DNA of 64,000 nucleotides from Ligula intestinalis (lineage: Eukaryota; Platyhelminthes; Cestoda; Diphyllobothriidea; Diphyllobothriidae), in NCBI GenBank assembly GCA_036362985.1, contig JAYGXS010000004.1:14869583-14933582 (forward strand), written 5' to 3'. A model generated the notes under the pieces. It was not told the DNA's origin and made no database searches. It was given only the letters and a program-made list of their open reading frames with translations. Of the stretch, positions 9,513 to 19,329 are shown piece by piece. Position 1 is the first letter of the stretch. Each line of letters starts with the position of its first letter. A program made the translations under genes and the position numbers.

Positions 9513-9800
9513 TTATAGCAAATGTTCAAAATATGAACCGTTATTTACGATACAGCTGCGACATCGTTTAGTGGTTAAATTACTTATTTTTTGCATATCA
9601 CCTACTTAACATCTTCTCGTGCCTCGCTGAATACCTGATTTTTGAATATTTCCGATAAAAATAGATATAGAGGACTGAAGGCTGGCGACTTTACAGACCA
9701 GTCCCCGCCACTCCAGTGGCCTACCCATATACCCGGAAAGTGTTCATCGAGCTGCATTTGTAGTGGTCTCTGCCCTTCGACGCCCTCCGTTGCTTTGTCC
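9513..9800 (-). pseudogene. Mariner/Tc1-type transposase relic, C-terminal part
   Basis: Minus-strand translation gives 'LDEHFPGIWVGHWSGGDW' followed by 'SPAFSPLYLFL' and 'FKNQVF'. These correspond to the block around the third catalytic acidic residue of IS630-Tc1-mariner transposases (typical pattern: LDE.FPGRWIG, then SPDL.PLDFFLWG, then LK..VY). The expected aspartate-containing SPDL has become SPAF. A separate frame near the end reads 'CIVNNGSYFEHLL' before a stop at 9513-9515, which matches the usual C-terminal 'NGG.FEHLL' pattern. Frameshifts and stops separate the pieces, so it is dead. The N-terminal DNA-binding region is not visible. I rely on recognition of the motif pattern. Confidence 0.6.
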
Positions 9801-11063
9801 GGCGTCATTGTTCAAGGCCAGCTACCTCAAGGTCATCCAATACCTCAGTTAGCGCTTGCAGGTGCGCTGACCTGCAGAGACTTGACCGACTTCCACTCGG
9901 ACACACACGTGCGTCTAGGTTCTCATGGCTGCCCAAGCACCACTCGAACAGGTCCCTTTTTCCGCACCCTCGGTCGCCAGGCACCACTTAGGACCACGTC
10001 GCTCCAACGGAATGACGTGTGCTCCGAAGTCCAACTTCTTTCCATCTATTCTTCGTTCCCTTGTGCATACAATAAACTATTCCTTCTATTCTGGCCTCCA
10101 TCGGCTTCTTCTCTACTAAGTAACCATGGTCTGAAGATCGCAGATGATAGGATTTGATTTACTTAACCCCCTGCGATACATTCTCAATTTTCAAAATACC
10201 TCGTCTATAGGCCATGGCTCAAATGAAAGAGAATGATAATAAACTCAAATTGACTAAAAGGAGGACAAAGTTATGCACATTGAAATGAATGTTAGCATGA
10301 TCTTCTGGAGGTTCGTGAGCAAAGTTTATGTTTTGGAGAGTTGTTGTGAATATACGCAATAAAATATCGATCCATTAATTGGGAACCGCTGATATAAAGT
10401 TAGGTTCTTTTACAGCTTGGCCGCTGTGCGCAATTAAATCGTGTCGCTTATAAATTGTCATACACCTCATCGCTGTTTCAAATATGCGGAGTTCCTAATT
10501 CTAATATCATTTTTTTCAAACCCAAGAAGCCCTCGGTATCCATGCAGATAAATCCTCTTACTCAGCAATATCTACTGAGAAGGTAATGAATCCACCAAGC
10601 TGTTACCAAATGCAGTTTCAATATTTCCAAACAATTTTCAATCCTCCAGTTAATGACATAGGAATAAGATAAGTTTGAAAGGAGTCCACCTCCTCTATGC
10701 AATTAGTAAATAATCGGTTTGCACCTTATTTCCTAAGGAGGTTGAACACGTTGCATTTACTGGGAGGAATCAAAAAATGTAAAACAGGAAGATGCTGTGC
10801 TATAGCACTCCAGTTATTGCGAAGTTTGACTGCAGATATTATTTCATTGGATCAACATTTAAGGATTTCTGGAGTACATAAAGGATTTATAGTAAGATGT
10901 TCTTGGCAAAAATTAAGTTGGTCACTGTCTTAGATACTCGTATACTTACTGTTCGTCAAGTTTAGTGTAGTTTTTAGTTTACTATTCAGCTTTTTAGTTG
11001 AATTTTAGGCTTACGTTACTAAGGTACCGCCAAAGATAGATAAATATGCATAAATAACTACTG
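9801..11063. other. No gene recognised
   Basis: A long plus-strand frame ending at 10157 lies opposite the transposase relic and reads as Pro/Ser-rich noise. A frame at 10697-10933 (78 codons) has no recognisable motif. I find no repeat shared with the rest of the window. Confidence 0.45.
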
Positions 11064-11232
11064 AAAAAAACATGGGACACAAGAATGGCCATTTCTGGCT
11101 CATTAGCCATCATCAGCTAGTGATACCCAACTCCAGTGTTGCCGCTGAAATTTCCGCCACACTTGAGTTTCAAATTCGCGTCTCCTCGGTCAGAAGCAAA
11201 CATCCTAACCATTGAGCTACGAGTTCGCAGTT
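11064..11232 (-). repeat. tRNA-derived SINE copy 4, near full length
   Basis: The best-preserved SINE. On the minus strand: A-box segment TAGCTCAATGGTTAGGATG (around 11204-11222), a weaker B-box region, the unique body, the 45-nt hammerhead-like tail (11078-11122), then GTGTCCCATG and seven T residues (11070 down to 11064), which would terminate RNA polymerase III. An internal Pol III promoter with a T-run terminator is the standard SINE layout. Confidence 0.7.
11078..11122 (-). ncRNA. Hammerhead-like SINE tail, core intact
   Basis: Minus-strand order: stem I CACTAG, CTGATGA, T, GGCT, loop AATG, AGCC, A, GAAA, TGGCCATT, stem I CTTGTG. Both conserved core segments match the hammerhead consensus. 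Stem I has five pairs and one T-T mismatch. The U-A at the base of stem II pairs here, whereas most copies have C opposite A. Stem III can form only ATGG with CCAT with no loop, so a single molecule would have at best a 2-bp stem with a GGCC loop; two molecules could pair fully. Confidence 0.65.
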
Positions 11233-11257
11233 TTGCCAGCATTAGATCAAGGATATA

Positions 11258-11384
11258 CAGTAGCAGATACGCGTACACCGATTTGTTAGTGGATACACTC
11301 GTCCGTGCATGTTACAATTAGAGTTATCCCTTGAGCTTCCACCGCGAGGCAGTTAGGACAAAGACAGAAGGACATTGACGACAC
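11258..11384 (+). repeat. Left arm of 130-bp inverted repeat
   Basis: The arm beginning 'cagtagcagatacgcgtaca' is the reverse complement of 11467-11594 with scattered differences. Between the arms lies a SINE 3' region whose hammerhead-like motif (11414-11458) sits in the loop. The arm itself has no coding potential. It is unrelated to the SINE body. Confidence 0.7.
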
Positions 11385-11388
11385 TACT

Positions 11389-11466
11389 GAGCTAATGCAC
11401 CGGAGTTGGATATCACTAGCTGACGACGGCTAATGAGCCAGAAATTGTCATTCTAGTGTCCCATGT
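11389..11466 (+). repeat. tRNA-derived SINE copy 5, 3' half
   Basis: Plus-strand copy lacking the tRNA-like head. It carries the body ('ggagttggatatcactag') and the best hammerhead-like tail in the window, and ends at GTGTCCCATG, the same end as the copy at 11064. It faces copy 4 in inverted orientation 270 bp away. Confidence 0.65.
11414..11458 (+). ncRNA. Hammerhead-ribozyme-like SINE tail, best copy
   Basis: Positions: stem I CACTAG 11414-11419; core CTGACGA 11420-11426; C 11427; stem II GGCT 11428-11431, loop AATG 11432-11435, AGCC 11436-11439; A 11440; GAAA 11441-11444; TTGTCA 11445-11450; TT 11451-11452; stem I CTAGTG 11453-11458. Stem I is a perfect 6-bp helix. Both core segments fit CTGANGA and GAAA. 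The A of GAAA (11444) can pair with T 11451 and T 11445 with A 11450, giving a short stem III with loop 11446-11449. The predicted cleavage site is after T 11452 (an AUU triplet, allowed by the NUH rule). The pair at the base of stem II is C opposite A instead of the usual G-C, which may weaken activity. Small SINE-linked hammerheads are known from schistosomes. Confidence 0.7.
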
Positions 11467-11594
11467 CGTTGTCAGTAACTTCCTTCTGCCTATATCCTAG
11501 CTGCCTCAGGGTGGAGGCTCGAGAGAGTTCTAATGGCAACGTGGACGGACGAGTGCGTCCTCTAACAGATCGGTGTACGCGTATCTGCTACTAT
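11467..11594 (-). repeat. Right arm of 130-bp inverted repeat
   Basis: Reverse complement of 11258-11384. The junction with the SINE is immediate (SINE ends near 11466), so the arm and SINE may have been duplicated together and then inverted. Confidence 0.7.
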
Positions 11595-13480
11595 ATTTAA
11601 AAACTATGTACAAAATTAAACTATCTAAACTAAGCTTAACTGAACCAAATTAACTAAAATAAAAACTAAACTAAATTAAATTAACACACTAAATTAATAC
11701 CACCGGTCCCGTACGATAGAACTGTGGGGCTAGGGGTATCTAACATGGGCAACGAACTTAACGTTTACCAAGTTCTTGATTAAAATAAAGTTTCCTTAGG
11801 GTGCTGGGGGTGACATTTAGATAGGAGGCAGCCATGGCCATCCATCCTTACAGGCACTTTAGGACTAAGTTAATGGCTAGGGCGCATGCTTCTTCCTGAC
11901 TGCGATGTGGACTTGTAAACGTTTTTGTAAGCACAGTAGCCCTACTGCCCATCCCAGGAATTTAGGTGCGTCTAGCAGAGCTTCCTCAGCAATCTGAGTA
12001 TTTAAATGCAAGTCTTTAATACTATTTTGGTAACTCCTAAATGGCCAATGATGAGAGATTTCGAAATAGCCCCGACGTTCAGAGTGTAAAATTTTTTACA
12101 AAATATCCCCACGGTAAACTCATCGCGTTGCGTGACTTATCCTAATGAAAAAATAGAAACGCAGTTCACTTCATCTCGCACGTAAGAATATATCTTCAGT
12201 TGGTGTTCAGTCCACAAGCTTAAAAGTGCGAAATTCAAAGAATTGCACAACTCGCTTTTTTTACCGCTCTGCTGCTAACCCTAGAGGCCGATCCCCAGAA
12301 TCGGGTGAATAGATTACTGACGTTGCTGGGACTAGGAATCCCACATAGGCTTTCAACAAAAGCTCAGTTCGCAGCTATTTTGTATAGTTTTAATGTAAAT
12401 TTTCTCATCAGTTGCAAAATAGGAATTCTAGACTGGTAAGTTTATTCCGAATTAGTCGCTTGTGCGTCCCATTTATCTTCTTTGGAGCCCCTCCAACGAT
12501 CCAGCATTTCCATCCATACCGAAAATGAAGATCCTTTGGCTGGGTGACCCCCGCCACATGCAACTTCCAGGTTGCCGAGGTTGTTTGAGCAGAGACCAAC
12601 GTAATTTTCTTGGCTGACAGTCAAGCTGCCTTTCTCACAAGGACGCATTTCGTTTGCTCGATTTAACCCAGGGATCGGAACGTATGGCTCGCGAGCTAGG
12701 TGTGACTCTTTTGATGCTTGCTCTGGCTCTCCCAGATAAAATTGGAAGTAGAAACTTCAGATGTTGTGATGTTGGTTCCAGCAATAAATACATTCAAAGG
12801 TTTATTTTAGTCATAGTTAATTGAATTCAATCGTAGGATATATTATATGGCTATTTCTGAAATATAGTTCCAATTATTTGCTTTCTTGGCTCTCTGACTC
12901 GAAAATGTTCCCAACCTCTGATTTAGATGGCGCACGCGTCTTGCCCCTTTTGCGCCACTCGAGGACTCATATTGACAGTTTTATTCTTTATTCTCGAATT
13001 TGAGCCACCCATTTTTTTGCTCTCCATTCACGGGGGAATTTATTATCCTATACCATCCTCTATAATCCTCTGTTTTGTTTGTCTGCATTTGTGATCATGA
13101 GGTCATATCTACAGTACACTGCTACCTTTTTAAATGAGCAAGAACAAGTTATTTTATCTACAACATATTCCCATCACAATATTTGTCAAATTCGGCCAAT
13201 CTGTCGCATATACAATTCACCAACACCACCAACATTGACAATTCTCCGTAGGATGACAACACGAAGAAAAAAGCGTGTTAAGAAGCGGAAATGGAGACGG
13301 TCAAAGCCGATAAGTCTCCATAGTTGACGTGAATGTTGTAAAATACTTGACTTGTGAATATTATATGACCTTTTACCTTTGTCCTTTTAAAAATGACCCT
13401 TTATTTACCTTAACATCTGTTCTCCGTGAATGGAGCCATTTTTGCTGAAAATTCAGGTTTGTAAAATCCTCAATATAGCA
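11595..13480. other. No gene recognised
   Basis: Contains short frames, the largest being 12442-12648 on the minus strand ('NLGNLEVACGGGHPAKGSS'), without recognisable family or supporting splice sites. 11640-11700 is an A/T-rich run of 'aactaaa'-like units. I see nothing else. Confidence 0.45.
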
Positions 13481-13506
13481 TTCTTCTTCTTCTTCTTCTT
13501 CTTCTT
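13481..13506. repeat. (TTC)n microsatellite
   Basis: About eight and a half uninterrupted TTC units. Confidence 0.9.
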
Positions 13507-13693
13507 GACAGCTGCCTGAACAGAACAGCTAAAAATAGGAACATGTTTATCGACATTTTAAGTCTAAACTTGTTTTCCTTTCAAAATCACAGAATTGGAA
13601 AACATATGACCGCCGCGAACGATGGGGTTCACGCTGTGTTTTACAACAGGGTGGAGGCGTGGACGGTGACTTGTAAGTTAAATATTTTATAGT

Positions 13694-13830
13694 GATGGCA
13701 AACTTGCGTAGCATCTAACACACCCTCTCTTCTTTCACCCGACAGGAGTCCAGAGAAAGTCAAATGATACTAGAGAAGGGATCAGCTGTAGTGGCTCACA
13801 ATGTTTAACGTCCCGTCTACGCGTTTCCCA
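13694..13830 (+). repeat. Dispersed repeat shared with 17662-17790
   Basis: Landmarks 'acttgcgtagcatctaac' here and 'acttgcgccgcatctaac' at 17670-17687, followed in both by a pyrimidine-rich stretch, a 'ccgac' block and 'cgtctacgcg' or 'cgtctgcgcg'. Identity looks modest. No protein-coding signal. A further pair of similar positions near 14130 and 18335 may extend the same family. Confidence 0.4.
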
Positions 13831-15405
13831 AAGGCCTCATTAGCGCACGATCGGCCAAGATTTCACACAACGAAGAACGTTGTAGCCCGGATCCCATCTG
13901 ACGTGGGCGTGCCATAGAGGCTACATTGAGAAGCAGACATTGTAAGCTGACGTTCCGTCCGGCGAGGAGCTCCGAGTTACCCCATCGGTGGGCAGCATTC
14001 CAAACCACGGCTTCTGGCGCACCGAGATAGACGCAAGTGTATCGGATTATTTATAAACCGGAATATGGGCCAAGTGCCGTGAGGACAGAGTCCCCCAGAA
14101 TCGATCTTAATTTATATTCCGGCTCCCATGTACCAGTCCACTGTCTGAGCTGTCAGTCGTTTGACAGGCGGGGGGGGGGAGTTGGACGCAGTTGTCTAGC
14201 AGAAACCTGTCTGAGAGTACTACACACAACTTGTCCCCTTGAAAAATCTATCTGACTTCCCTACTATGGTGGTGAGCTTCTCGGCGCTAAAATGGGTATG
14301 ATTATAGCAGCAGCCACACGGAGAAGGTGCTTGAAAGGCGTAAGGTGTTTCGAACTTGCTGCGGAAGTCGCAGTCTTGCTTACCTTAATTACAGAAATTC
14401 TAGGCAGTATTTTAAACTTGATTGAACCACAAGCACTTAACGATTTGCGAAGTGTTGCCGCAAAGTGCCTGCATTTTATTCCTCTCTCAATTTATGGGTC
14501 AGGATAACTTATAATTATCACCATATTTTCACATACTCTCGTAAATCCGTCTTACGGAACCGTTGACGAAGGGGAAAGTTTCAATTTTGCTCGCACTGAT
14601 AGCTGTTCCATTGAGCCACCTATTTGATTAGGAACTAGACATCATAACTCATGATCAGCTATTTTACTATTACTGCATTTTTGTCTTATCTGCCCATCTT
14701 TATATGTACTATGTAAAAAGTATCAGTTAACTTGCTTCTATGTAGCTGTAACAACTGAAATCTAGTAGACTAACAAGAGTATTTTAAGTTACTATGGTTA
14801 TATGCAAAATAAATATGTAAAATATCACTTTCATTCGCATATTACAGAAATCTCATTTTATGGGATACTATGGTGGTATTCGCAAATATCCTTACCAGTC
14901 TATGTTAAATCAGAAGGATAGTGTATGCAGTAAAATGTAATAACTCGTCTTCATTACTACGCTTAAGCTGTCTTATGAAGTGCGTTTCCTACATTTAGTG
15001 AGACTCTTCATTTTACACGTAGAAAGCTAGTATCGCTGTGTGTGTATGTGCCCCATGAACGGACCACGTAAAAGCTGCGTTGGACCGATACAGGGGGGGG
15101 AGCAGCGCGGAATACGGCAGGCGTTATGGGGGTTGTGCTCCCCCAACAAATGCCGAAACTGGGGGAATCGTGGTGGGACGCACAGAGACGCATTCGGCCG
15201 TGCCAGCCACTTGCGCCCGACCTCACCTCTGTTCTTCTTAACTGTGTCCTGACACCAGGCTCAGGCGCGTGAGGGAAGAGAGAGCGCAGTAGATGCAGCG
15301 CAAGTCTATTATCACTTTTATCTAATTCACGCACAAGTCTCCGTCCCTGAACCAACCTGTTTGGAGCATATGGTGGACATCATAGTTCTCGACGACTGCA
15401 CTGTC
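13831..15405. other. No gene recognised
   Basis: Contains a G run at about 14169-14177 and another near 15093. A 72-codon frame at 14292-14507 has no known motif. The part from 15000 on is GC-richer than its surroundings. Confidence 0.45.
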
Positions 15406-15525
<120 letters not shown>

Positions 15526-15806
15526 GATGAAAGCCTCGCCCACGGACGCCAGCCGGCAACGGAGCATCTATAGTGCCTTTCAGTCGATGACTGATTGGTT
15601 ACCTGTCTCAGAAGGGTGTTAGCCCAGGCTTCGTGCAGGGCTGCTCTCACCCTTCCGAGATCGAATGTCATATGCACATGCAAGGCCAGTCCTCGGCCAA
15701 CCACAGTCCCTGCGGCCTGGTAAGCGCTGGAACTTTCTCTCGGTACTGATTCCCTGTTGGTGAATGCGCTCGCGCTCCCACTGGGTTTCAGGCCCCATTG
15801 CGGGTG

Positions 15807-15850
15807 CCCGAAAAGCTAGGCGGTCACTATGCGGTGGGGGAGAGAGTGAG
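15807..15850 (+). repeat. Direct repeat unit, part A, first copy
   Basis: The stretch 'agctaggcggtcactatgcg' and the following 'gagagagtga' return at about 16449-16491 with few changes. Together with the pair at 16120/16506 it indicates duplication of a roughly 400- to 600-bp unit in which spacing has changed. Confidence 0.5.
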
Positions 15851-16119
15851 GTCGACCTCGGCGCGTTTCTTCCCTCACTATAATAAATCTGAATGCGTCT
15901 GAATCTATCACGGTGCGCTAAAAGCCGTGACTTCGAGGGTCTGCTAACTGACGGGAAAACTCGGGCCTCTTACGTTACTGCTCCTTATGTACGCGTGTGT
16001 CTGTGTGTGCATTTGTGAATAGAAGGCGGACTGTGAGTCAGGCTGCAATGTCTCCCTCTTAATGTAGCCTTTATGGCACTCCCGCGAAGATGGGAGCACA
16101 CCTAGCGAGTTGGCTACCA

Positions 16120-16253
16120 AGTGTGCGCGTGTTGAGTAATTACCGCGCCAGCGATCTACACCCTCACTCATCCTTGGTCTTATTGACTTTGTCTTTACAC
16201 CGGAAATGGAGGTGGGAGTGGCGAGTGAGTGGGTAGATTCTCTGCGAGTCTGC
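16120..16253 (+). repeat. Direct repeat unit, part B, first copy
   Basis: Matches 16506-16640 closely. Landmarks: 'gtgtgcgcgtgttgagtaat', 'cttattgactttgtctttac', 'gcgagtctgc'. Direct orientation, period about 387 bp. No coding signal. Confidence 0.7.
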
Positions 16254-16505
16254 CTAAACTAAAGTTTTTCATTCGCGGTAGTTGGCTGCGTTGCTTCAGC
16301 TTGCTGTAGCCTTCGTGCAGTGTAGCCAGCTTGCCTCAGTGCCTGTTACGCTTGCTTAAGCATTTGCTGCGGCTGTTGGAACGCGTGGTTCCCATCTTTG
16401 AAACCGACAGGGGAACTGTCGGGTGTATGTGTGTGTGTGCGAGTTTCCTGACCGATCAGCTAGGCGGTCGCTAGACGGTTGGGGAGAGAGTGATGTGTGA
16501 GTCAA

Positions 16506-16640
16506 CTGTGCGCGTGTCGAGTAATTATCACGCCAGCCACCTACACTCTTTCGCATTCCCCGGTCTTATTGATTTTGTCTTTACACCGGAAACGGAGGTG
16601 AGAGCAACGAGCGAGTGAATGGATTCACCGCGAGTCTGCT
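16506..16640 (+). repeat. Direct repeat unit, part B, second copy
   Basis: Second copy of 16120-16253, preceded at 16449-16491 by the second copy of part A. The last bases of the unit are 'ccgcgagtctgcttcaaa' against 'ctgcgagtctgcctaaac' in the first copy. Confidence 0.7.
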
Positions 16641-18706
16641 TCAAATGTCCTTCATTCCTAATGGCCATTTCTCCTCCCTCAAAAAATAGGTGAAGCCGGT
16701 ATGCAGGTAGACGCAAAAGATTTGAAAATGCGCAAAGAAGAAAATAGCATATAGGTATCAGCAGCAATGGTGATATTCGTGAAGTAAAGGCGACTTTCAT
16801 GAGAATTGTTTATGTTGAGACAGACAATAGCTGCATCCAGCTCCCTCATTCTCCTCAAAACCGGCGCCCACTGGTGACGATGAAACGGCAAGACAACTAC
16901 AAGACCACAGAGGATGATAGAGCTAAACAGCTCCGTTACGACTGCCCTATACTAACCTGTTCTTGGATTGCACGCTCTAGAGCGTCCCGTGGAGAAGACC
17001 GATTGTTCGAGCCCAAGGCTAGCTAGCCAAAAAGCTACCGAGCCATGGCATTAGCGCGCCCAATAGTTCCTGACTACAGCTAATCTTTGATGATAAGAAC
17101 TTAAGCATTGGGTCTGATATAAGCAGACTTTATTCAACGTATAGTTTCCCATGCATCAGTGGCCTGCCCAGATTAAGGTGACCTGTATTGAGTATAGCGT
17201 GCCTACTACACATAGGCTTGCAACTGACAGCAGTCCAAGGTTTCATCCTGCTCACATTGACAAAGCATCGTTGCACCCTAACCTTCATTCCAGAGGAAGA
17301 ATGACATCTTCAGCCGGCTGACATCTTTAGTCGGCCACGAGAAGTTCCAGTATGTCAGATTTATCATACCGAGAAATGTACTGCCTTGCCAGGATTGGTC
17401 TCCCTTCCCTACCCCACGCCTGTCCAATTCTTTCGTCTAACCGATGATAACCCTGTAGTTAATGTTGCATTTGATATTACATCGTGAAAGGGAAAAATAG
17501 GGGATGCAAATGTACACATCCACATTTTCCTCAAATACACTGAAGTGAACTGGACCTTGGGTGCCTATGTCCAGACATGCTGATCGTTCTTGGTGACAGC
17601 CTTCGTCGCTTGCCCCAATAAGTTGGTCTACTATCGGGGAATTGCCGGCGAATTAGTTTGCAGTGGTGCAGACTTGCGCCGCATCTAACTCACGTTATCA
17701 CCATTCTCCCATCCGACTCCGACAGCAAGACACTGTCAGAACACAGACGCCATGAACGACAAGGCTAAACAACCCGTCTGCGCGTGACAGACACGGTGCA
17801 GAGTTTCCATTGCAAGTACCAGGCTACAATAGGGACCGTCCTCATTCCTGTGAAGAACCAAGTCATCACAGCAGTTGGAAGCATTTGAAGCCACAACTCT
17901 TAGTTCACAGTGATAAATTCAAGCACTTCAGGTTTATCAGGCTGAAGTGTAGCCCTCGCACGATCGGGCCGCATAGACGCGCCCCAAATTGGTCGACCTA
18001 TTAGCGTCCCGAAGCGCTCGTGGCCAATCAGCATTCCTGAATCGCTCTCCGGTCCTCTAGTCAGTACACGCACCGACGGACGCTTGGGAATCCGCTCTGA
18101 GCGGGACGCCGTGCGCTCACGCGGCCATGCCGGACCGATTGCCACTTTTTCCTAACTTTTGTGTGCACAATATATTCTTCCTTTATTTTGACGTTTTCAT
18201 CGATTTCTCCCATCTCCTAAGGAACCGGGCCTGGAAGATTGTAGCTGTTAGGGTTAACCATCTTAGCCTTAACGCCTATAGAACTATGCGGAGAAGTGTT
18301 CTCCAGTGCCGGTATCGCTATCACTTACCCCTCCCATGCACCAATTGACTGTACTGACATGCCAGTCATCTGCTGATGGGAATGTCTCACGCACGCGCGG
18401 AGGCACACGCACACAGTGGAGTCCTGTTGTCGCTGCCGATGGTGGTAGATCCCAGAGTAGGAGTTTCTTAAGTTCAAGCACGTGACCGGACAGTAACTTG
18501 AAACATTTTGGTCAAAGTAGGCAAGAAAAAGGCTGCATCGGCATCCTACGTGGTATATATTGTTAACGATAAAGTCCTTTGGGAAAGAATAATGTTCATC
18601 GTGTGAATTTTCAAGTCTGGTTCCCCAGTTGGTCGTCAGACAAATGCACTATACTAAAGAAATTCCAGGTTGTTATTTCATCAGCTCCACCCACTTAAAA
18701 AGAACT
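16641..18706. other. No gene; one dispersed repeat
   Basis: 17662-17790 is the partner of 13694-13830. Around 17005-17050, reverse-strand sequence has a B-box-like GGGCTCGAACAATC, but no good A box, so I do not call a SINE. Frames at 17810-18145 on both strands are GC-rich and unrecognisable. Confidence 0.4.
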
Positions 18707-18714
18707 CAGATACC

Positions 18715-19276
18715 GGCAAAAATTGCTGATGTAGGCCCACTCATATACCCCTAGACCCGACATTTTGTACTGCAAAAACGGCAGTTATAGAGTTTTGGGT
18801 GGTAAGGGAATAGGATAGGCAGGGAAGGACATTTTTTCGAAGTAAGTGCTTACTGAAAAAAATGAAGTCAAAGTTGCTTCCCGCGGCCGCTGGGAGTAAT
18901 TTTTTCCGCATGCAGATTGAAGTTGTGCACGGCGCTTCGCGCAGCGGGCTATACTAATCTAACTCCAGAATGGTAAGTTGGACCTCAGGTAAGTTGAAGT
19001 AGACGACCTCCTAACGAACATTTCAATTTTTCGGGAACTTCAAGAAACCTGCAATTTGATAATCGGGTTTTTACACAGCAAGTTAAACGATAATACAGAT
19101 TAGGAAAATCTTCAGATATAAATCAACAACACTTCGAAATACATTTTGCATTTATTGAATCATATTTCACTGCGCGTCCTAATTCCTCACGCATAAAACC
19201 CTATTATCACCGTTTTCGTAGGAAAACGTGCAATGAGTAGGGACTAATAAGTGTGCCTACATAAGCTACTCTTGCC
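18715..19276. mobile_element. Nonautonomous inverted-repeat element, copy 2
   Basis: A 562-bp element with inverted ends (GGCAAAAATTGCTGATGTAGG on the left, CCTACATAAGCTACTCTTGCC on the right). It is flanked by a perfect 8-bp direct repeat, CAGATACC, at 18707-18714 and 19277-19284. An 8-bp target duplication is typical of hAT-type transposons, but the ends do not show the usual CAGGG start, so the superfamily is uncertain. The interior matches copy 1 at 3132-3628 ('cttcccgcggccgctgggag', 'atactaatctaactcca'). Confidence 0.7.
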
Positions 19277-19329
19277 CAGATACCTTCATCCCAAAGTAGA
19301 TGCAATTTTGAGAGAGGATAAAAGGCTTT

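Noticed and set aside
9642..10157. 171-codon plus-strand frame
   Set aside because: Its first half lies opposite the transposase relic and has no recognisable motif; it is most likely a shadow frame.
17000..17060. tRNA-like or SINE head on the minus strand
   Set aside because: Only a B-box-like segment is visible; no A box at the right distance and no second copy of the flanks.
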